The notes under the pieces were generated by a model. The model was not told the origin of the DNA, did no database searches, and saw only the letters and a program-made list of their open reading frames with translations. A stretch of 64,000 nt of DNA, taken from the NCBI GenBank assembly GCA_001940645.1, contig MDVS01000048.1, forward strand, positions 1-64,000, written 5' to 3'. This DNA is from Candidatus Heimdallarchaeota archaeon LC_3. Lineage in GTDB: Archaea; Asgardarchaeota; Heimdallarchaeia; Hodarchaeales; LC-3. Shown here in pieces: positions 1 to 8,741 of the stretch (positions are counted from its first letter, which is position 1; the number at the start of each line of letters is the position of its first letter). The translations under genes were made by a program, and so were the position numbers.

Positions 1-1111
1 TTTTTCCTTTCTTTAACAAAAAAGTACAAAATTGAAATGAGTATGGAATTTAGAAATCTTACAGGTCCAATATGTCCTTCAGGCATTTTTTTAGGTTTAA
101 AATTAAGAAATACAGAAATAAATCCAATGATAACGAAGGTAGTTAATGCAGCTGCTTTTAAATCCGCTAAAGAATTAGGAAATCCTGTTAATACTGAAAT
201 GGCTTCGTTTTCTAAATGACTGTAGAAGATTTCGGCTCCAAGAAAGAAAAGAAATAAAATTTTTGAATATTTTGGTACACCACTCATCCAGGTAAAAGGT
301 CTCGAAAAACGAATTTTGTCTGATGGAGTGGTGCTATCTGGAAGATTAATTACTCCATTAATTCCAATTAGTAAGATAATTATTAACAACATTATATCAA
401 TGAAGTTTGTTATTGATCTTAAAGTGTCATCCCATATAAATCCACCCGGAATTCCTCGAATTATAAAAAAAATAATTGCATAAAATGTTACCCAAGGAAT
501 AATGCTTTTCTGATATTCGATCTTCTCTGAGGAACCCTTTTTCCTTTCTTTAACAAAAAAGTACAAAATTGAAATGAGTATGGAATTTAGAAATCTTACA
601 GGTCCAATATGTCCTTCAGGCATTTTTTTAGGTTTAAAATTAAGAAATACAGAAATAAATCCAATGATAACGAAGGTAGTTAATGCAGCTGCTTTTAAAT
701 CCGCTAAAGAATTAGGAAATCCTGTTAATACTGAAATGGCTTCGTTTTCTAAATGACTGTAGAAGATTTCGGCTCCAAGAAAGAAAAGAAATAAAATTTT
801 TGAATATTTTGGTACACCACTCATCCAGGTAAAAGGTCTCGAAAAACGAATTTTGTCTGATGGAGTGGTGCTATCTGGAAGATTAATTACTCCATTAATT
901 CCAATTAGTAAGATAATTATTAACAACATTATATCAATGAAGTTTGTTATTGATCTTAAAGTGTCATCCCATATAAATCCACCCGGAATTCCTCGAATTA
1001 TAAAAAAAATAATTGCATAAAATGTTACCCAAGGAATAATGCTTTTCTGATATTCGATCTTCTCTGAGGAACCCTTTTTCCTTTCTTTAACAAAAAAGTA
1101 CAAAATTGAAA
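1..1111. repeat. Exact 537-bp direct tandem repeat, two copies plus a 37-bp partial third
   Basis: Bases 1-537 recur at 538-1074 with no difference that I can see by eye. The first 37 bases of the unit then appear a third time at 1075-1111, before the sequence diverges into unique coding sequence. The period is 179 codons, so the repeat stays in frame inside the minus-strand membrane-protein gene. The array reaches base 1, so its true copy number cannot be seen. It has no inverted ends, transposase or CRISPR-like spacing; it is an intragenic tandem duplication or an assembly loop. Confidence 0.95.
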
Positions 1112-1838
1112 AAAAGCATGAAAAAACTAAAACTATTGCTCCACCTAGTAAAAGACCCGTATTATCATAATTTACTTCAATCCCCGGTAATAAAGTATAA
1201 TCACTAGTATTTTTGAAAGTCATTAACAACCAAAATATGAAAATAACTATTACGAATAAAATTAGAAAATCCACAATTAAGAATCTTTGAGTTTTTTTCC
1301 CAAACCCCTTGAATTCGTAATCCTCGGAAACGATTTCTAATATTATTATTAAACTCTTGAAAAAAAGTACTGGTTCTATCATTAAGAGCCATATAATAAC
1401 CAAAGCATTAGATATGCCAGAAAAACTATCAAAAAATTGAACAGGATTATGGAAATAAGCGATGAGTATTCCAAATAACGTACTAGTTATTATGATCCAA
1501 GTGATGAAGGAAACGATGCTAAAACTATGTTTTTTTACTTTATCAATAAGGACAAGCAGAACAGCAGTAATAACTAAAATAAAAGCTAAAAAATGAAATA
1601 ATTGTCCAAAAAAACCTGGAATTATTTTACATGATGTTTCAAAATCGATTTCACTAGTTGTGCAATCTAATGAAAATGACTCCTGATGTGTAGAAAACTG
1701 TAAAAAAGCTAAAACCATTGTTGATAGATAAACCATAAATAGACTACTTTTGAAAAATGAAAATTTCTTAATTCCCTCTTTAGTATCGAAAAAAAGATAA
1801 TTAAATCCCCTGATTTGTTGTTCAAAAATTTCTTTCAA
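1..1838 (-). CDS. Polytopic membrane protein of unknown function, C-terminus cut by the window edge
   Basis: An uninterrupted minus-strand reading frame runs from an in-frame stop near 1860 to base 1, so the C-terminus lies outside the window. About 612 residues are visible. The first usable start is TTG at 1838; the first ATG is at 1736, after roughly 34 residues. The protein is a chain of long hydrophobic helices separated by short charged loops (for example WLLMIEPVLFFKSL and FLILFVIVIFIFWLL), so it is a multi-spanning membrane protein. The last 358 visible residues are two identical 179-residue blocks created by the tandem DNA repeat. I recognise no family, catalytic motif or transporter signature. 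The duplication is in frame, so the product could be functional, unless the repeat is an assembly artefact. Confidence 0.7.
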   Translation of the reverse strand, partial: MKEIFEQQIRGFNYLFFDTKEGIKKFSFFKSSLFMVYLSTMVLAFLQFSTHQESFSLDCTTSEIDFETSCKIIPGFFGQLFHFLAFILVITAVLLVLIDKVKKHSFSIVSFITWIIITSTLFGILIAYFHNPVQFFDSFSGISNALVIIWLLMIEPVLFFKSLIIILEIVSEDYEFKGFGKKTQRFLIVDFLILFVIVIFIFWLLMTFKNTSDYTLLPGIEVNYDNTGLLLGGAIVLVFSCFFSILYFFVKERKKGSSEKIEYQKSIIPWVTFYAIIFFIIRGIPGGFIWDDTLRSITNFIDIMLLIIILLIGINGVINLPDSTTPSDKIRFSRPFTWMSGVPKYSKILFLFFLGAEIFYSHLENEAISVLTGFPNSLADLKAAALTTFVIIGFISVFLNFKPKKMPEGHIGPVRFLNSILISILYFFVKERKKGSSEKIEYQKSIIPWVTFYAIIFFIIRGIPGGFIWDDTLRSITNFIDIMLLIIILLIGINGVINLPDSTTPSDKIRFSRPFTWMSGVPKYSKILFLFFLGAEIFYSHLENEAISVLTGFPNSLADLKAAALTTFVIIGFISVFLNFKPKKMPEGHIGPVRFLNSILISILYFFVKERK

Positions 1839-1858
1839 ATGATCACGAATAAATGTTT

Positions 1859-2675
1859 GTTAAAAATGGATTTTAACAAAAATTAAGAATCTATCTCACG
1901 ATTATAAAAAATGGAAAATTTAAGCTTTTTGATCAGAGTTTATTAAAAAACTGAGGAAGGGAACTCTTTTGATCTTCTTCAAGAATTATATCAATTCTTT
2001 TAACGAATTTGTCTTTTCTACTTACACTGACAGAAGAATCAACATAAAATTAATCTTTAGAGGGAAATTCAAGAACATTTATATTCTTAATGAGCAAATC
2101 TGATCCCTAAGTCTTTCCAATCTTTACCTACCTTTTCCACCTACAAGGTTGATTTGGCTAGATTCATTGTGTGTGTACCCAGCTTTTACTTGCAATTTTG
2201 TTACCTCGATTTTTCAGTTGCAAAGAAATTTCCTAAGTATTACGTTGATTTCCTGAAAAGAAATTTTCTGTTTCTTTTTTAAAATGATTTAAGATTTCAA
2301 GATTTTGTTATTGTCTTTGTAAGAAATTATATTACTTTTGTATGACCTAAAAGTTTTATCTGCAGATAGATTTCAGAAGTAATATGGTCAGAGAGTTGAT
2401 TGAAAATAAAATTTGTAATATTGTCGGATACTTATTACAAACCAAACATAATTAATAAATTTACTAATTTATGTTTTGAAAGAAGTAACAATAATATTCC
2501 TTTTAGTGATAAAAAACATTTTAAGCAGATTTTTTTAATAAAGGAATATATTATGCTCTTTTAATTTAAAAATTAGATCAATATTTTCTGCTTTAAACCA
2601 TTTAAGATTAGAACTAATTCTTATAATCCTATTCAGTAGAAAAGTATTTATCATATTATTTATAATCAATTTACT
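1859..2675. other. Long intergenic region with one open but startless frame
   Basis: About 815 bases separate the divergent membrane-protein and corrinoid-protein genes. Most of it is AT-rich with no gene. Bases 2090-2260 are visibly richer in G and C. On the plus strand they hold an open frame of about 62 codons (2094-2282, ending in TAA) that has no ATG, GTG or TTG near its beginning. Its translation includes KVDLARFIVCVPSFYLQFCY, which looks protein-like but which I cannot place. It may be a fragment of an old mobile element or gene. No riboswitch or tRNA was recognised here. Confidence 0.4.
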
Positions 2676-3329
2676 ATGCAAGATCTAGGGAAATTCTTTA
2701 AAGATGCAGCAGAGTCAATTGTGAATCTGGATAATGTTAAAGCTACTGAATTAGCTCAACAGGCTATTGATGAAGATCTTAATCTTCTTGAAGTAGTAGA
2801 AAAAGGATTTGGTGAAGGAATAAAAAAAGTTGGGGATTTATGGGATGAGGGCGAGTTTTTTCTTCCTGAGTTAATGCGCGGAGCCCAGATAATGCAAGAA
2901 GCGATTGATATCCTCACTCCTAAACTTAGAGAAAGTGGTCATACACGCAAGACACGTGGAACAGTAATAATGGCAACGATTGAAGGAGATATTCATTCGA
3001 TTGGAAAAACGATTGTAGGAACAATTCTACGAGCAAATGGATTTGAGGTAATTGATCTTGGAGTCGATGTGAAGGCTGAAAAAATAGTTGATGAAGCTAT
3101 AAAACAGAATGCTACCTTAATTGGTGTTTCAACTTTGCTTACAACCACTATGGTAAATCAAAAAAAGGTCCTAGATTTGTTGGAAGAAAAAAATCTAAGG
3201 AAAAAGATCAAGATAATGTTAGGAGGAGCTCCAGTAACAGCTAAATGGGCTCTTGAAGATTGTAAAGCAGATGGATTTGCTGACAATGCAGTAGAAGCTG
3301 CTAAAGTTGCAAAAAATTTATTGAAATAG
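2676..3329 (+). CDS. Corrinoid (cobalamin-binding) methyl-carrier protein, MttC/MtbC type
   Basis: A 217-residue two-domain corrinoid protein. Residues 1-90 form the helical cap domain of the methionine synthase type. Residues 93-217 are the Rossmann-like B12-binding domain, with the signature D105-x-H107-x-x-G110 (EGDIHSIGKTIV), the V-S152-T-L segment and the G193-G194 motif. H107 is the expected lower axial cobalt ligand. In this family the protein shuttles a methyl group as methyl-cobalamin between a substrate-specific methyltransferase and an acceptor methyltransferase. It is followed after 8 bases by the homocysteine methyltransferase module and, 1.7 kb on, by an MttB-family gene. Family assignment is firm; the methyl donor is inferred from the neighbours. 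Confidence 0.95.
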   Translation: MQDLGKFFKDAAESIVNLDNVKATELAQQAIDEDLNLLEVVEKGFGEGIKKVGDLWDEGEFFLPELMRGAQIMQEAIDILTPKLRESGHTRKTRGTVIMATIEGDIHSIGKTIVGTILRANGFEVIDLGVDVKAEKIVDEAIKQNATLIGVSTLLTTTMVNQKKVLDLLEEKNLRKKIKIMLGGAPVTAKWALEDCKADGFADNAVEAAKVAKNLLK

Positions 3330-3337
3330 AGATTTAA

Positions 3338-4225
3338 GTGATTTTATTGCATTTTAAAAAATTGCTCGAATCAAACAAAGTAGTTCTTTTTGATGGAGCA
3401 ATGGGAACTGAAATCTTCAAACAAGGATTAAATCCAGGAAAAGTTCCGGATCTTTTGAATATTAAAAATCCTGAACATGTCCAAAATATCCTAGCTAATT
3501 ATTATAACCATTCAGACTTGGTCCAGACTTGTACTTTCAGTTCTAATACTCTTTGTTTAACTAAAAATAATATAGCAGATCAACTAGAACAAATTAATAT
3601 CAAAGCCTTAGAAAACATCAAAAAAGTTTGTCCCGAAAACAAATTGATTGTTGGTGATATTGGTCCATCTGGTGAGTTTCGGCCACCTGTAGGAAAAATC
3701 AATCCTGAACAATGGAAAGAAAGTTTTTTAGACCAAGTCAAAGTGTTGGAATCAGGAATCGATGTTTGGCATGTAGAAACAATATCAGATATTCAAGAAA
3801 TGGAAGCAGCTATAAAAGCGATCAAAGAAATATCTCAGAAACCAATTATGGCCTCTATGACTTATCGAAAAACAAAAAAAGGATTTTTTACAATCATGGG
3901 GGATTCTCCCTCATCTTGTGTTGGAATTCTTGAAGATCAAAAAGTTGATGTTATAGGGACTAATTGTACGATTGGTTCAGATGAAATGGTTGAACTTTCA
4001 GCGGAATTAACGTCGTTAACAAATAAACCAGTATTAGTAAAACCCAACGCAGGATCACCAAGACTTGAATATTCAACTGGTCAAACTCTCTACGACCAAA
4101 AACCAGGGGATTTTGTTTCAGACATTTCTAAAATGATTGATAATGGAGTTAAAATAGTAGGAGGATGCTGTGGAACGACAGCAAAGCACGTAGAACTTTT
4201 GCGTTCAAAAATAGATACATTGTGA
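3338..4225 (+). CDS. Homocysteine S-methyltransferase module (stand-alone MetH N-terminal domain)
   Basis: A 295-residue protein of the Pfam S-methyl_trans family, the size of the homocysteine-binding barrel of cobalamin-dependent methionine synthase alone. It shows the N-terminal FDGAMGTEI motif (residues 18-26) and the three zinc-ligand cysteines expected for homocysteine thiolate activation: C210 (IGTNC) and C277-C278 (GGCCG). The start is a GTG 8 bases after the corrinoid gene, so the two are co-transcribed. In this context it would move the methyl group from the corrinoid protein to homocysteine, giving methionine. There is no folate-binding domain in the protein or nearby. Betaine-homocysteine methyltransferases share the fold, but the adjacent corrinoid gene argues for a cobalamin partner. 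Confidence 0.9.
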   Translation: MILLHFKKLLESNKVVLFDGAMGTEIFKQGLNPGKVPDLLNIKNPEHVQNILANYYNHSDLVQTCTFSSNTLCLTKNNIADQLEQINIKALENIKKVCPENKLIVGDIGPSGEFRPPVGKINPEQWKESFLDQVKVLESGIDVWHVETISDIQEMEAAIKAIKEISQKPIMASMTYRKTKKGFFTIMGDSPSSCVGILEDQKVDVIGTNCTIGSDEMVELSAELTSLTNKPVLVKPNAGSPRLEYSTGQTLYDQKPGDFVSDISKMIDNGVKIVGGCCGTTAKHVELLRSKIDTL

Positions 4226-4288
4226 TTTTTGTGTAGGCTCTTTTAGAAATTGAATCATTCCCCAAATTCCACATCATTTCTGAAGAGT

Positions 4289-4840
4289 TCAGGCAATCAA
4301 TTTTTTCACCAGTGCCTTGCGATAAAACACGTGCAATGTCGCTGACCAAACTTCCATAATCAGAGAAAGGACAATTAACAGTACCATCAGCACTCGAGCG
4401 ATGTTGTTATCAATCCACTGCACCAAAAATCTGAGAAAATCCGGTGCTACATCTGCAAAATAGGTGAAGTCAAAAGGAAAAGTCACAAAGAGCCAAACAA
4501 TGCTGAAAATGAAGATCAGTCCTCCAAAAAGTTCAAAAAGAGTTAAAAGGTTTCTGCGACCCAATAACAACTGTAAGATGTTTGTAACAATCCAAAAAAT
4601 AAGAGATCCATAAAGTAGGAGCATTTCTAGAGTGTTGAAAGCTGTAGTGAAAAAACCAGTTGACCCCATCTGATGAGCAAGTAAGTAAAATCCAAGCAAG
4701 AGGCTAAATCCAACCATAACTAATGGAAAAAGTCCGGAATAGGTCTTGCCCTCAAACTCTGCCTCTACTTGTTCTGATAGAAAACTCTCAATCGCTTTAA
4801 TCAATGACCTAACACCAATTTTTACCTGGATATTTATCAT
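4289..4840 (-). CDS. Small multi-spanning membrane protein of unknown function
   Basis: A 183-residue protein with about four hydrophobic spans (around residues 36-56, 64-90, 97-122 and 150-172), a charged N-terminal amphipathic stretch and a basic C-terminus ending KALVKKLIA. I recognise no family. It lies on the opposite strand between the homocysteine methyltransferase and MttB genes, converging on the former with a gap of about 60 bases. Its base composition differs from its surroundings: a hand count of 4321-4500 gives 73 G+C in 180 (about 41 percent), against about one third in a sample of the next gene. This hints at separate ancestry or insertion into the cluster. Confidence 0.7.
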   Translation of the reverse strand: MINIQVKIGVRSLIKAIESFLSEQVEAEFEGKTYSGLFPLVMVGFSLLLGFYLLAHQMGSTGFFTTAFNTLEMLLLYGSLIFWIVTNILQLLLGRRNLLTLFELFGGLIFIFSIVWLFVTFPFDFTYFADVAPDFLRFLVQWIDNNIARVLMVLLIVLSLIMEVWSATLHVFYRKALVKKLIA

Positions 4841-5039
4841 CCATAAATAATGAGATATAGAATAATCATTTTTTCAAACCTAATATTTGTTTTTGTTCAA
4901 AAGAAAATATAGAACAATTAATGATTTTCATTGATGATTAGGATCCTTATCACCATTTTAGATTATTTTTCTCAGGATATTTTTTATGATAATTTATTTA
5001 CTGAAAAAAATTAATCTACATCTTTAAGAATTGTTGCCT

Positions 5040-6464
5040 ATGGGTATCTTACGACCAAAGATTCAAATTCTTGACGAACAACACAAAAAAGACATATTTG
5101 AAGAAGCAAAACAAATTTTATTAAAAATCGGCATTTTTATCGAAAACGAAGAAGCAGAAGAATTACTTAAAGCTCAGGGAGTGGAAAATAAGGAAAAAAG
5201 ATATTTTATTCCCCCAGATCTAGTAGACAGATGTTTAAAATCTATTCCAAATGAAATATCACTTTATGATCGTGAGGGGACTAAAACCTTAACACTAAAG
5301 GATGATAATATCCATTACGATCCAGGATCAGCCGCAATCTTTATCTTGGATGAAAATACAGGAAAAATAAGAGAGCCTGTACATAAAGATTTTATTAGAT
5401 TCACGAAAATTGTTGATCAATGCAAAAATATTGATGCTCAGAGCACAGCAGTTGTTTACTCTGATGTTCCCAAAGAAGCTCAAGATTGGCATCGGCTTTA
5501 CACTGCTTTATCCTATGGACATAAACCCGTTGTTACTGGAACTTTTAAAAAAGAAAGTTTCGCAATTATGAAGGAACTACTTTTAGCATGTCGTAAATCA
5601 GAAAAAGATTTAGCAAATAAACCATTAGCAATATTTGATGCTTGCCCTAGTCCACCTTTAAACTGGAGCGATTTAACTACTCAATCTTTGATAGATGCAG
5701 CCCGTTCTGGAATTCCCTCTGAGTTTATTTCCATGCCGATGGCAGGCTCAACTGGTCCAATTACCTTAATAGGTTGTATCACACAACATTGTGCTGAAAG
5801 TTTGGCAGGAATTGTGATTTCTCAATTAGCAACTAAAGGTTCTCCTGTTATCTGGGGAGGTAGTCCTTCAGTGATGGATATGCGTTATGGAACCACTCCC
5901 ATGGGTGCAGTAGGAACTATGACGATCAATGTTGGTGATGCAGAGATGGGAAAATTTCTAGAATTACCAACGCACGCCTATATGGGTTTATCTGATTCAA
6001 AAATTCCTGACGCTCAAGCAGGATTAGAAACTAATATGGGAGCATTACTAGCAGGACTAACAGGAATAAATATGATTTCAGGAGTTGGAATGCAAGATTT
6101 TGAATCTTGTCAATCAATTGAAAAATTACTAATAGATAATGAAATAGTGGGAATGGTCAAACATTTTATTAAAGGTATAGAAGATCATGGTTCACCCTTT
6201 GCTTCCGAAATACTTTCCAGCTTCTATGATAAAAACGAATTGCTTTCACATCCAACTACAATGAACCTTTTCAGAAAAGAACAGTTTATTGTTAGTCCGA
6301 TTATTGCACGGATGACTCGTAATGAGTGGGAAGAAAAAGGCTCAACCTCAGCTCGTCAAAGATCAAAAGAGATGATACCAAAGTTATTAAATAAAGAACC
6401 AATTTCCCCTATAGATGAGTCATTATCTAAAGAATTAGAGAAAATTTCTAAAGTTCATCTTTAA
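5040..6464 (+). CDS. MttB-family (trimethylamine methyltransferase-like) corrinoid methyltransferase, no pyrrolysine
   Basis: A 474-residue member of the trimethylamine/quaternary-amine methyltransferase superfamily (Pfam MTTB). The frame is also open to a TTG at 5031, but ATG 5040 (MGILRPKIQ) is the better start. Family-like features include the N-terminal helical segment with a GIFIENEEAEELL stretch, the glycine-rich PMAGSTGPITL barrel strand, and the GGSPSVMDMRYG and MGALLAGLTGINMI segments. There is no in-frame TAG, so it belongs with the non-pyrrolysine homologues, whose characterised members demethylate glycine betaine, proline betaine, carnitine or related compounds. It would methylate the corrinoid protein encoded at 2676. 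The exact substrate cannot be read from the sequence. Confidence 0.9.
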   Translation: MGILRPKIQILDEQHKKDIFEEAKQILLKIGIFIENEEAEELLKAQGVENKEKRYFIPPDLVDRCLKSIPNEISLYDREGTKTLTLKDDNIHYDPGSAAIFILDENTGKIREPVHKDFIRFTKIVDQCKNIDAQSTAVVYSDVPKEAQDWHRLYTALSYGHKPVVTGTFKKESFAIMKELLLACRKSEKDLANKPLAIFDACPSPPLNWSDLTTQSLIDAARSGIPSEFISMPMAGSTGPITLIGCITQHCAESLAGIVISQLATKGSPVIWGGSPSVMDMRYGTTPMGAVGTMTINVGDAEMGKFLELPTHAYMGLSDSKIPDAQAGLETNMGALLAGLTGINMISGVGMQDFESCQSIEKLLIDNEIVGMVKHFIKGIEDHGSPFASEILSSFYDKNELLSHPTTMNLFRKEQFIVSPIIARMTRNEWEEKGSTSARQRSKEMIPKLLNKEPISPIDESLSKELEKISKVHL

Positions 6465-6481
6465 CAAATAATGTAGAAGAA

Positions 6482-7123
6482 ATGCTTATGATTGTTGAAC
6501 AATTTTCTGATCTTCAGCTTGAAAATAAAGAAATAATCCGGTTGTTAGGAAAGAAAAAGAACCCCAAATCTTTAGATACTGAATATGTTGAAATAATTGA
6601 AAACATGAAGACAGAATCAACGGATTTAATTATTCCGAAAGCAATTTACAAGATTTTTGATCAAAAAAACTTAGAATCAAGAGAATGTTTTGATGAAGCA
6701 GAAAAAATTGGTTTAGCTATCTGCACTATCGGAGAAAATCTTCCAAATAAAGTAAATAAATTAATTGATGAAGGAGACTTAGTTAAAGCTGTAATTTTGG
6801 ATGCGATTGGATCTGTTGCGGTAGAAAAAGTTGCTGATTATATAAATGAGATTATCAATCGAAAAGCTAAACAATTAAAATTTGAATTCTCAACGCGATA
6901 TAGTCCTGGATATTGTTCATGGGAAATAAAAGATCAAAAACTAATTTTCGATAATTTACCGGGTAATGAGATTAATGTTCACTTAACTGATTCATTTATG
7001 ATGAAGCCTATAAAATCAGTTTCATTTGCAGTTAATTTTGGGCAAGAAATAAAAAACACACAATGGGAAAATCGATGTAAAGAATGTGAAAGGAAAGCAA
7101 AATGCAGTTATCAAATGGGTTAA
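6482..7123 (+). CDS. MetH activation-domain-like protein, probable corrinoid reactivation factor
   Basis: A 213-residue protein resembling the vitamin-B12-dependent methionine synthase activation domain. The diagnostic segment is RYSPGY (residues 139-144) followed by CSWEIKDQ, and later the family-typical LTDSFMMKPIKSVS. In MetH this domain binds S-adenosylmethionine and re-methylates cob(II)alamin after reductive activation. Three cysteines close the protein (C199, C202, C208 in a CxxCx5C pattern), which could bind a metal or an Fe-S cluster. It starts 18 bases after the MttB-like gene, so it is probably in the same transcript. It likely repairs the oxidised corrinoid protein, in the role RamA plays in methanogens. 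ATG 6488 is an alternative start. Confidence 0.88.
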   Translation: MLMIVEQFSDLQLENKEIIRLLGKKKNPKSLDTEYVEIIENMKTESTDLIIPKAIYKIFDQKNLESRECFDEAEKIGLAICTIGENLPNKVNKLIDEGDLVKAVILDAIGSVAVEKVADYINEIINRKAKQLKFEFSTRYSPGYCSWEIKDQKLIFDNLPGNEINVHLTDSFMMKPIKSVSFAVNFGQEIKNTQWENRCKECERKAKCSYQMG

Positions 7124-7273
7124 AATTTCTTTAGTTTTTCGATCCTGATCAAAAATATCGATTGTTATTCCAAAACGATATATTAAACAATAATTTTAAT
7201 AAAAAAGTTGTTTCTTTCCCAATTCCTAGAGAAAATATTTCTTAAAAAGATTATAAAAAAAAAGAAAATTATG

Positions 7274-8278
7274 TTATTCTGCCTTAATTTTTTTAATTAA
7301 GATTTGAAATTTATCAATAACTTCTTGATTCGTTTTTTGTGAAACATTTCCTTCAACGCTTTTGTAATCAGCTAATAATTCACGAAAAAGTGTTGATGAC
7401 GTTGCACGATGGTGAATGCCTACATATTCTCCAGTGTTAAGACTATCACGTAATTCCTTTAATTTATCCATTATTTCAAGCTTATCTCTTGGAAAATTTT
7501 GTAAATATCTAATAACTTGTTCAATTTGTGCAACATCATTGTCATATTTATTGAACTGGTTCCCAGTATCAGCACCTATTCTGGCTTCTGAACCTTTAGA
7601 AGATTCAAACATTATTGTGATTTCTTCTTTTTGTTTCTGAAAATGATCTTTTAGTTGTTGAATGATGTAATCATTATTTTCAAATTTATTCATTTTTGCT
7701 TGCATATCTTTTATTGTACTTTGAACAGTATTAAATCTTTCATGAAGAAGGTCATGCTTTTTTTGAAGACGATCATCGGATTGGAGTAGAGGTTTAACGA
7801 TTTTTCCTAATTCCTTCAATTTATGATGATTTACTAAGATAAGAGAATTAATTGTGTCAGAATCAACCGGATCAAGAGGAGAAGGACTATTACTTTTAAT
7901 ATTATTTTCTAATTCGGATGATGAATCAAATATCAATTGGGTTATTTCTGTAATATTGTTTCGAGCTGTCAAACTAGATTTTTGAGTTCTTTTCAATTCT
8001 TTAAAAATGGAATCTAAAGAACTGACAATAGACATTGGCAAATCCACTTCAGTGGGTAAACGTTCTAATGTACCAATAATTCTTGAAAACAATTCCGATT
8101 GATTTGAGAAATAGTTACTCACTCCTGATAGCTTATCAACAATTTTTTCAATAACAGGACTCAATTGGTTATTCTCTAATGATTTTGATTTTGCAGGAGA
8201 AGTTCCGGGCATCATATCTTTCTTATTCCTATTAAAAATATAATTGAAATTAAAGTTATTAAATAAATATTTTTTCAA
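7274..8278 (-). CDS. Coiled-coil protein of unknown function
   Basis: A 334-residue soluble protein without a signal peptide. The first 22 residues are Asn/Phe-rich and may be an over-extension, since MMPGTSPAKS offers later starts. The middle (about residues 150-240) is rich in Lys, Glu, Gln and Leu with heptad-like spacing (HHKLKELGKI, KHDLLHERFNTVQSTIKDMQ) and should form coiled coils. The C-terminus (residues 250-334) is helical and charged. No enzyme motif is visible. It is convergent with the B12 cluster and separated from it by about 150 bases. A structural or scaffold role is possible but unproven. Confidence 0.65.
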   Translation of the reverse strand: MKKYLFNNFNFNYIFNRNKKDMMPGTSPAKSKSLENNQLSPVIEKIVDKLSGVSNYFSNQSELFSRIIGTLERLPTEVDLPMSIVSSLDSIFKELKRTQKSSLTARNNITEITQLIFDSSSELENNIKSNSPSPLDPVDSDTINSLILVNHHKLKELGKIVKPLLQSDDRLQKKHDLLHERFNTVQSTIKDMQAKMNKFENNDYIIQQLKDHFQKQKEEITIMFESSKGSEARIGADTGNQFNKYDNDVAQIEQVIRYLQNFPRDKLEIMDKLKELRDSLNTGEYVGIHHRATSSTLFRELLADYKSVEGNVSQKTNQEVIDKFQILIKKIKAE

Positions 8279-8442
8279 TTAGATATTAAAAAATTTAAAT
8301 TGAAAATTTCTATATATTCTTCAAATGCTTATATCATTTATTTATTTTCTACGCAAAATTTGTTTCTTAAACAAAGTCGGAATTTAAATGGCAGTATTAA
8401 GTTAATTTTTTTTAAAGAATTGTTGATTGGTTTTAAGATTAA

Positions 8443-8689
8443 TTAACCACTTGGAAAAATCATTGTCAAACCCTCAATTTCCAAAAAACTCTCATATGTA
8501 CCTATAAGAACACCAGCATCTATCAATACTGTTGTTACTTGATGAGAATCAAAAAAACTTAATAAACATTCTTCTCAAATCTCTAATATTATTGAAATTA
8601 TATCTGGAGTTAGTAACATTACTTTTAAGTTTGAAATAACCATGAGGTGAGTAATATGGATTTTTAAAACTCTTTCCCTTAAATAATTT
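8443..8689 (-). pseudogene. Frameshifted gene remnant, weakly DUF835-like
   Basis: The minus strand carries two abutting open frames that read as one protein if one base is removed from a run of seven A/T (8551-8557). The upstream part reads NFNNIRDLRRMFIKFF and the downstream part DSHQVTTVLIDAGVLIGTYE, ending SFLEIEGLTMIFPSG and a TAA at 8443-8445. The pattern of a leader helix, a VLID strand and a following helix recalls the C-terminal half of archaeal DUF835 proteins, though the match is weak. The upstream end meets a stop with no start codon, so the N-terminus is also missing. It is most likely a decayed gene. Confidence 0.4.
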
Positions 8690-8741
8690 TTAATTTATTG
8701 AATTTCTATAAAAACTGATGTAGGAAGATTTATTTGTTTTC

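Noticed and set aside
37..219. A plus-strand open frame, repeated at 574-756, as a small gene
   Set aside because: It lies opposite the long minus-strand membrane-protein frame and is a shadow of it.
1..1111. The direct repeat as an insertion sequence or CRISPR array
   Set aside because: There are no terminal inverted repeats, transposase or short repeat-spacer pattern; the repeat is part of one continuous reading frame.
1204..1392. A minus-strand open frame of 62 codons as a separate gene
   Set aside because: It is in another frame within the long membrane-protein gene, whose hydrophobic translation is continuous through this region.
5040..6464. Pyrrolysine-containing trimethylamine methyltransferase
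   Set aside because: No TAG occurs inside the frame, and no pyl genes are visible; it belongs with the non-pyrrolysine homologues.
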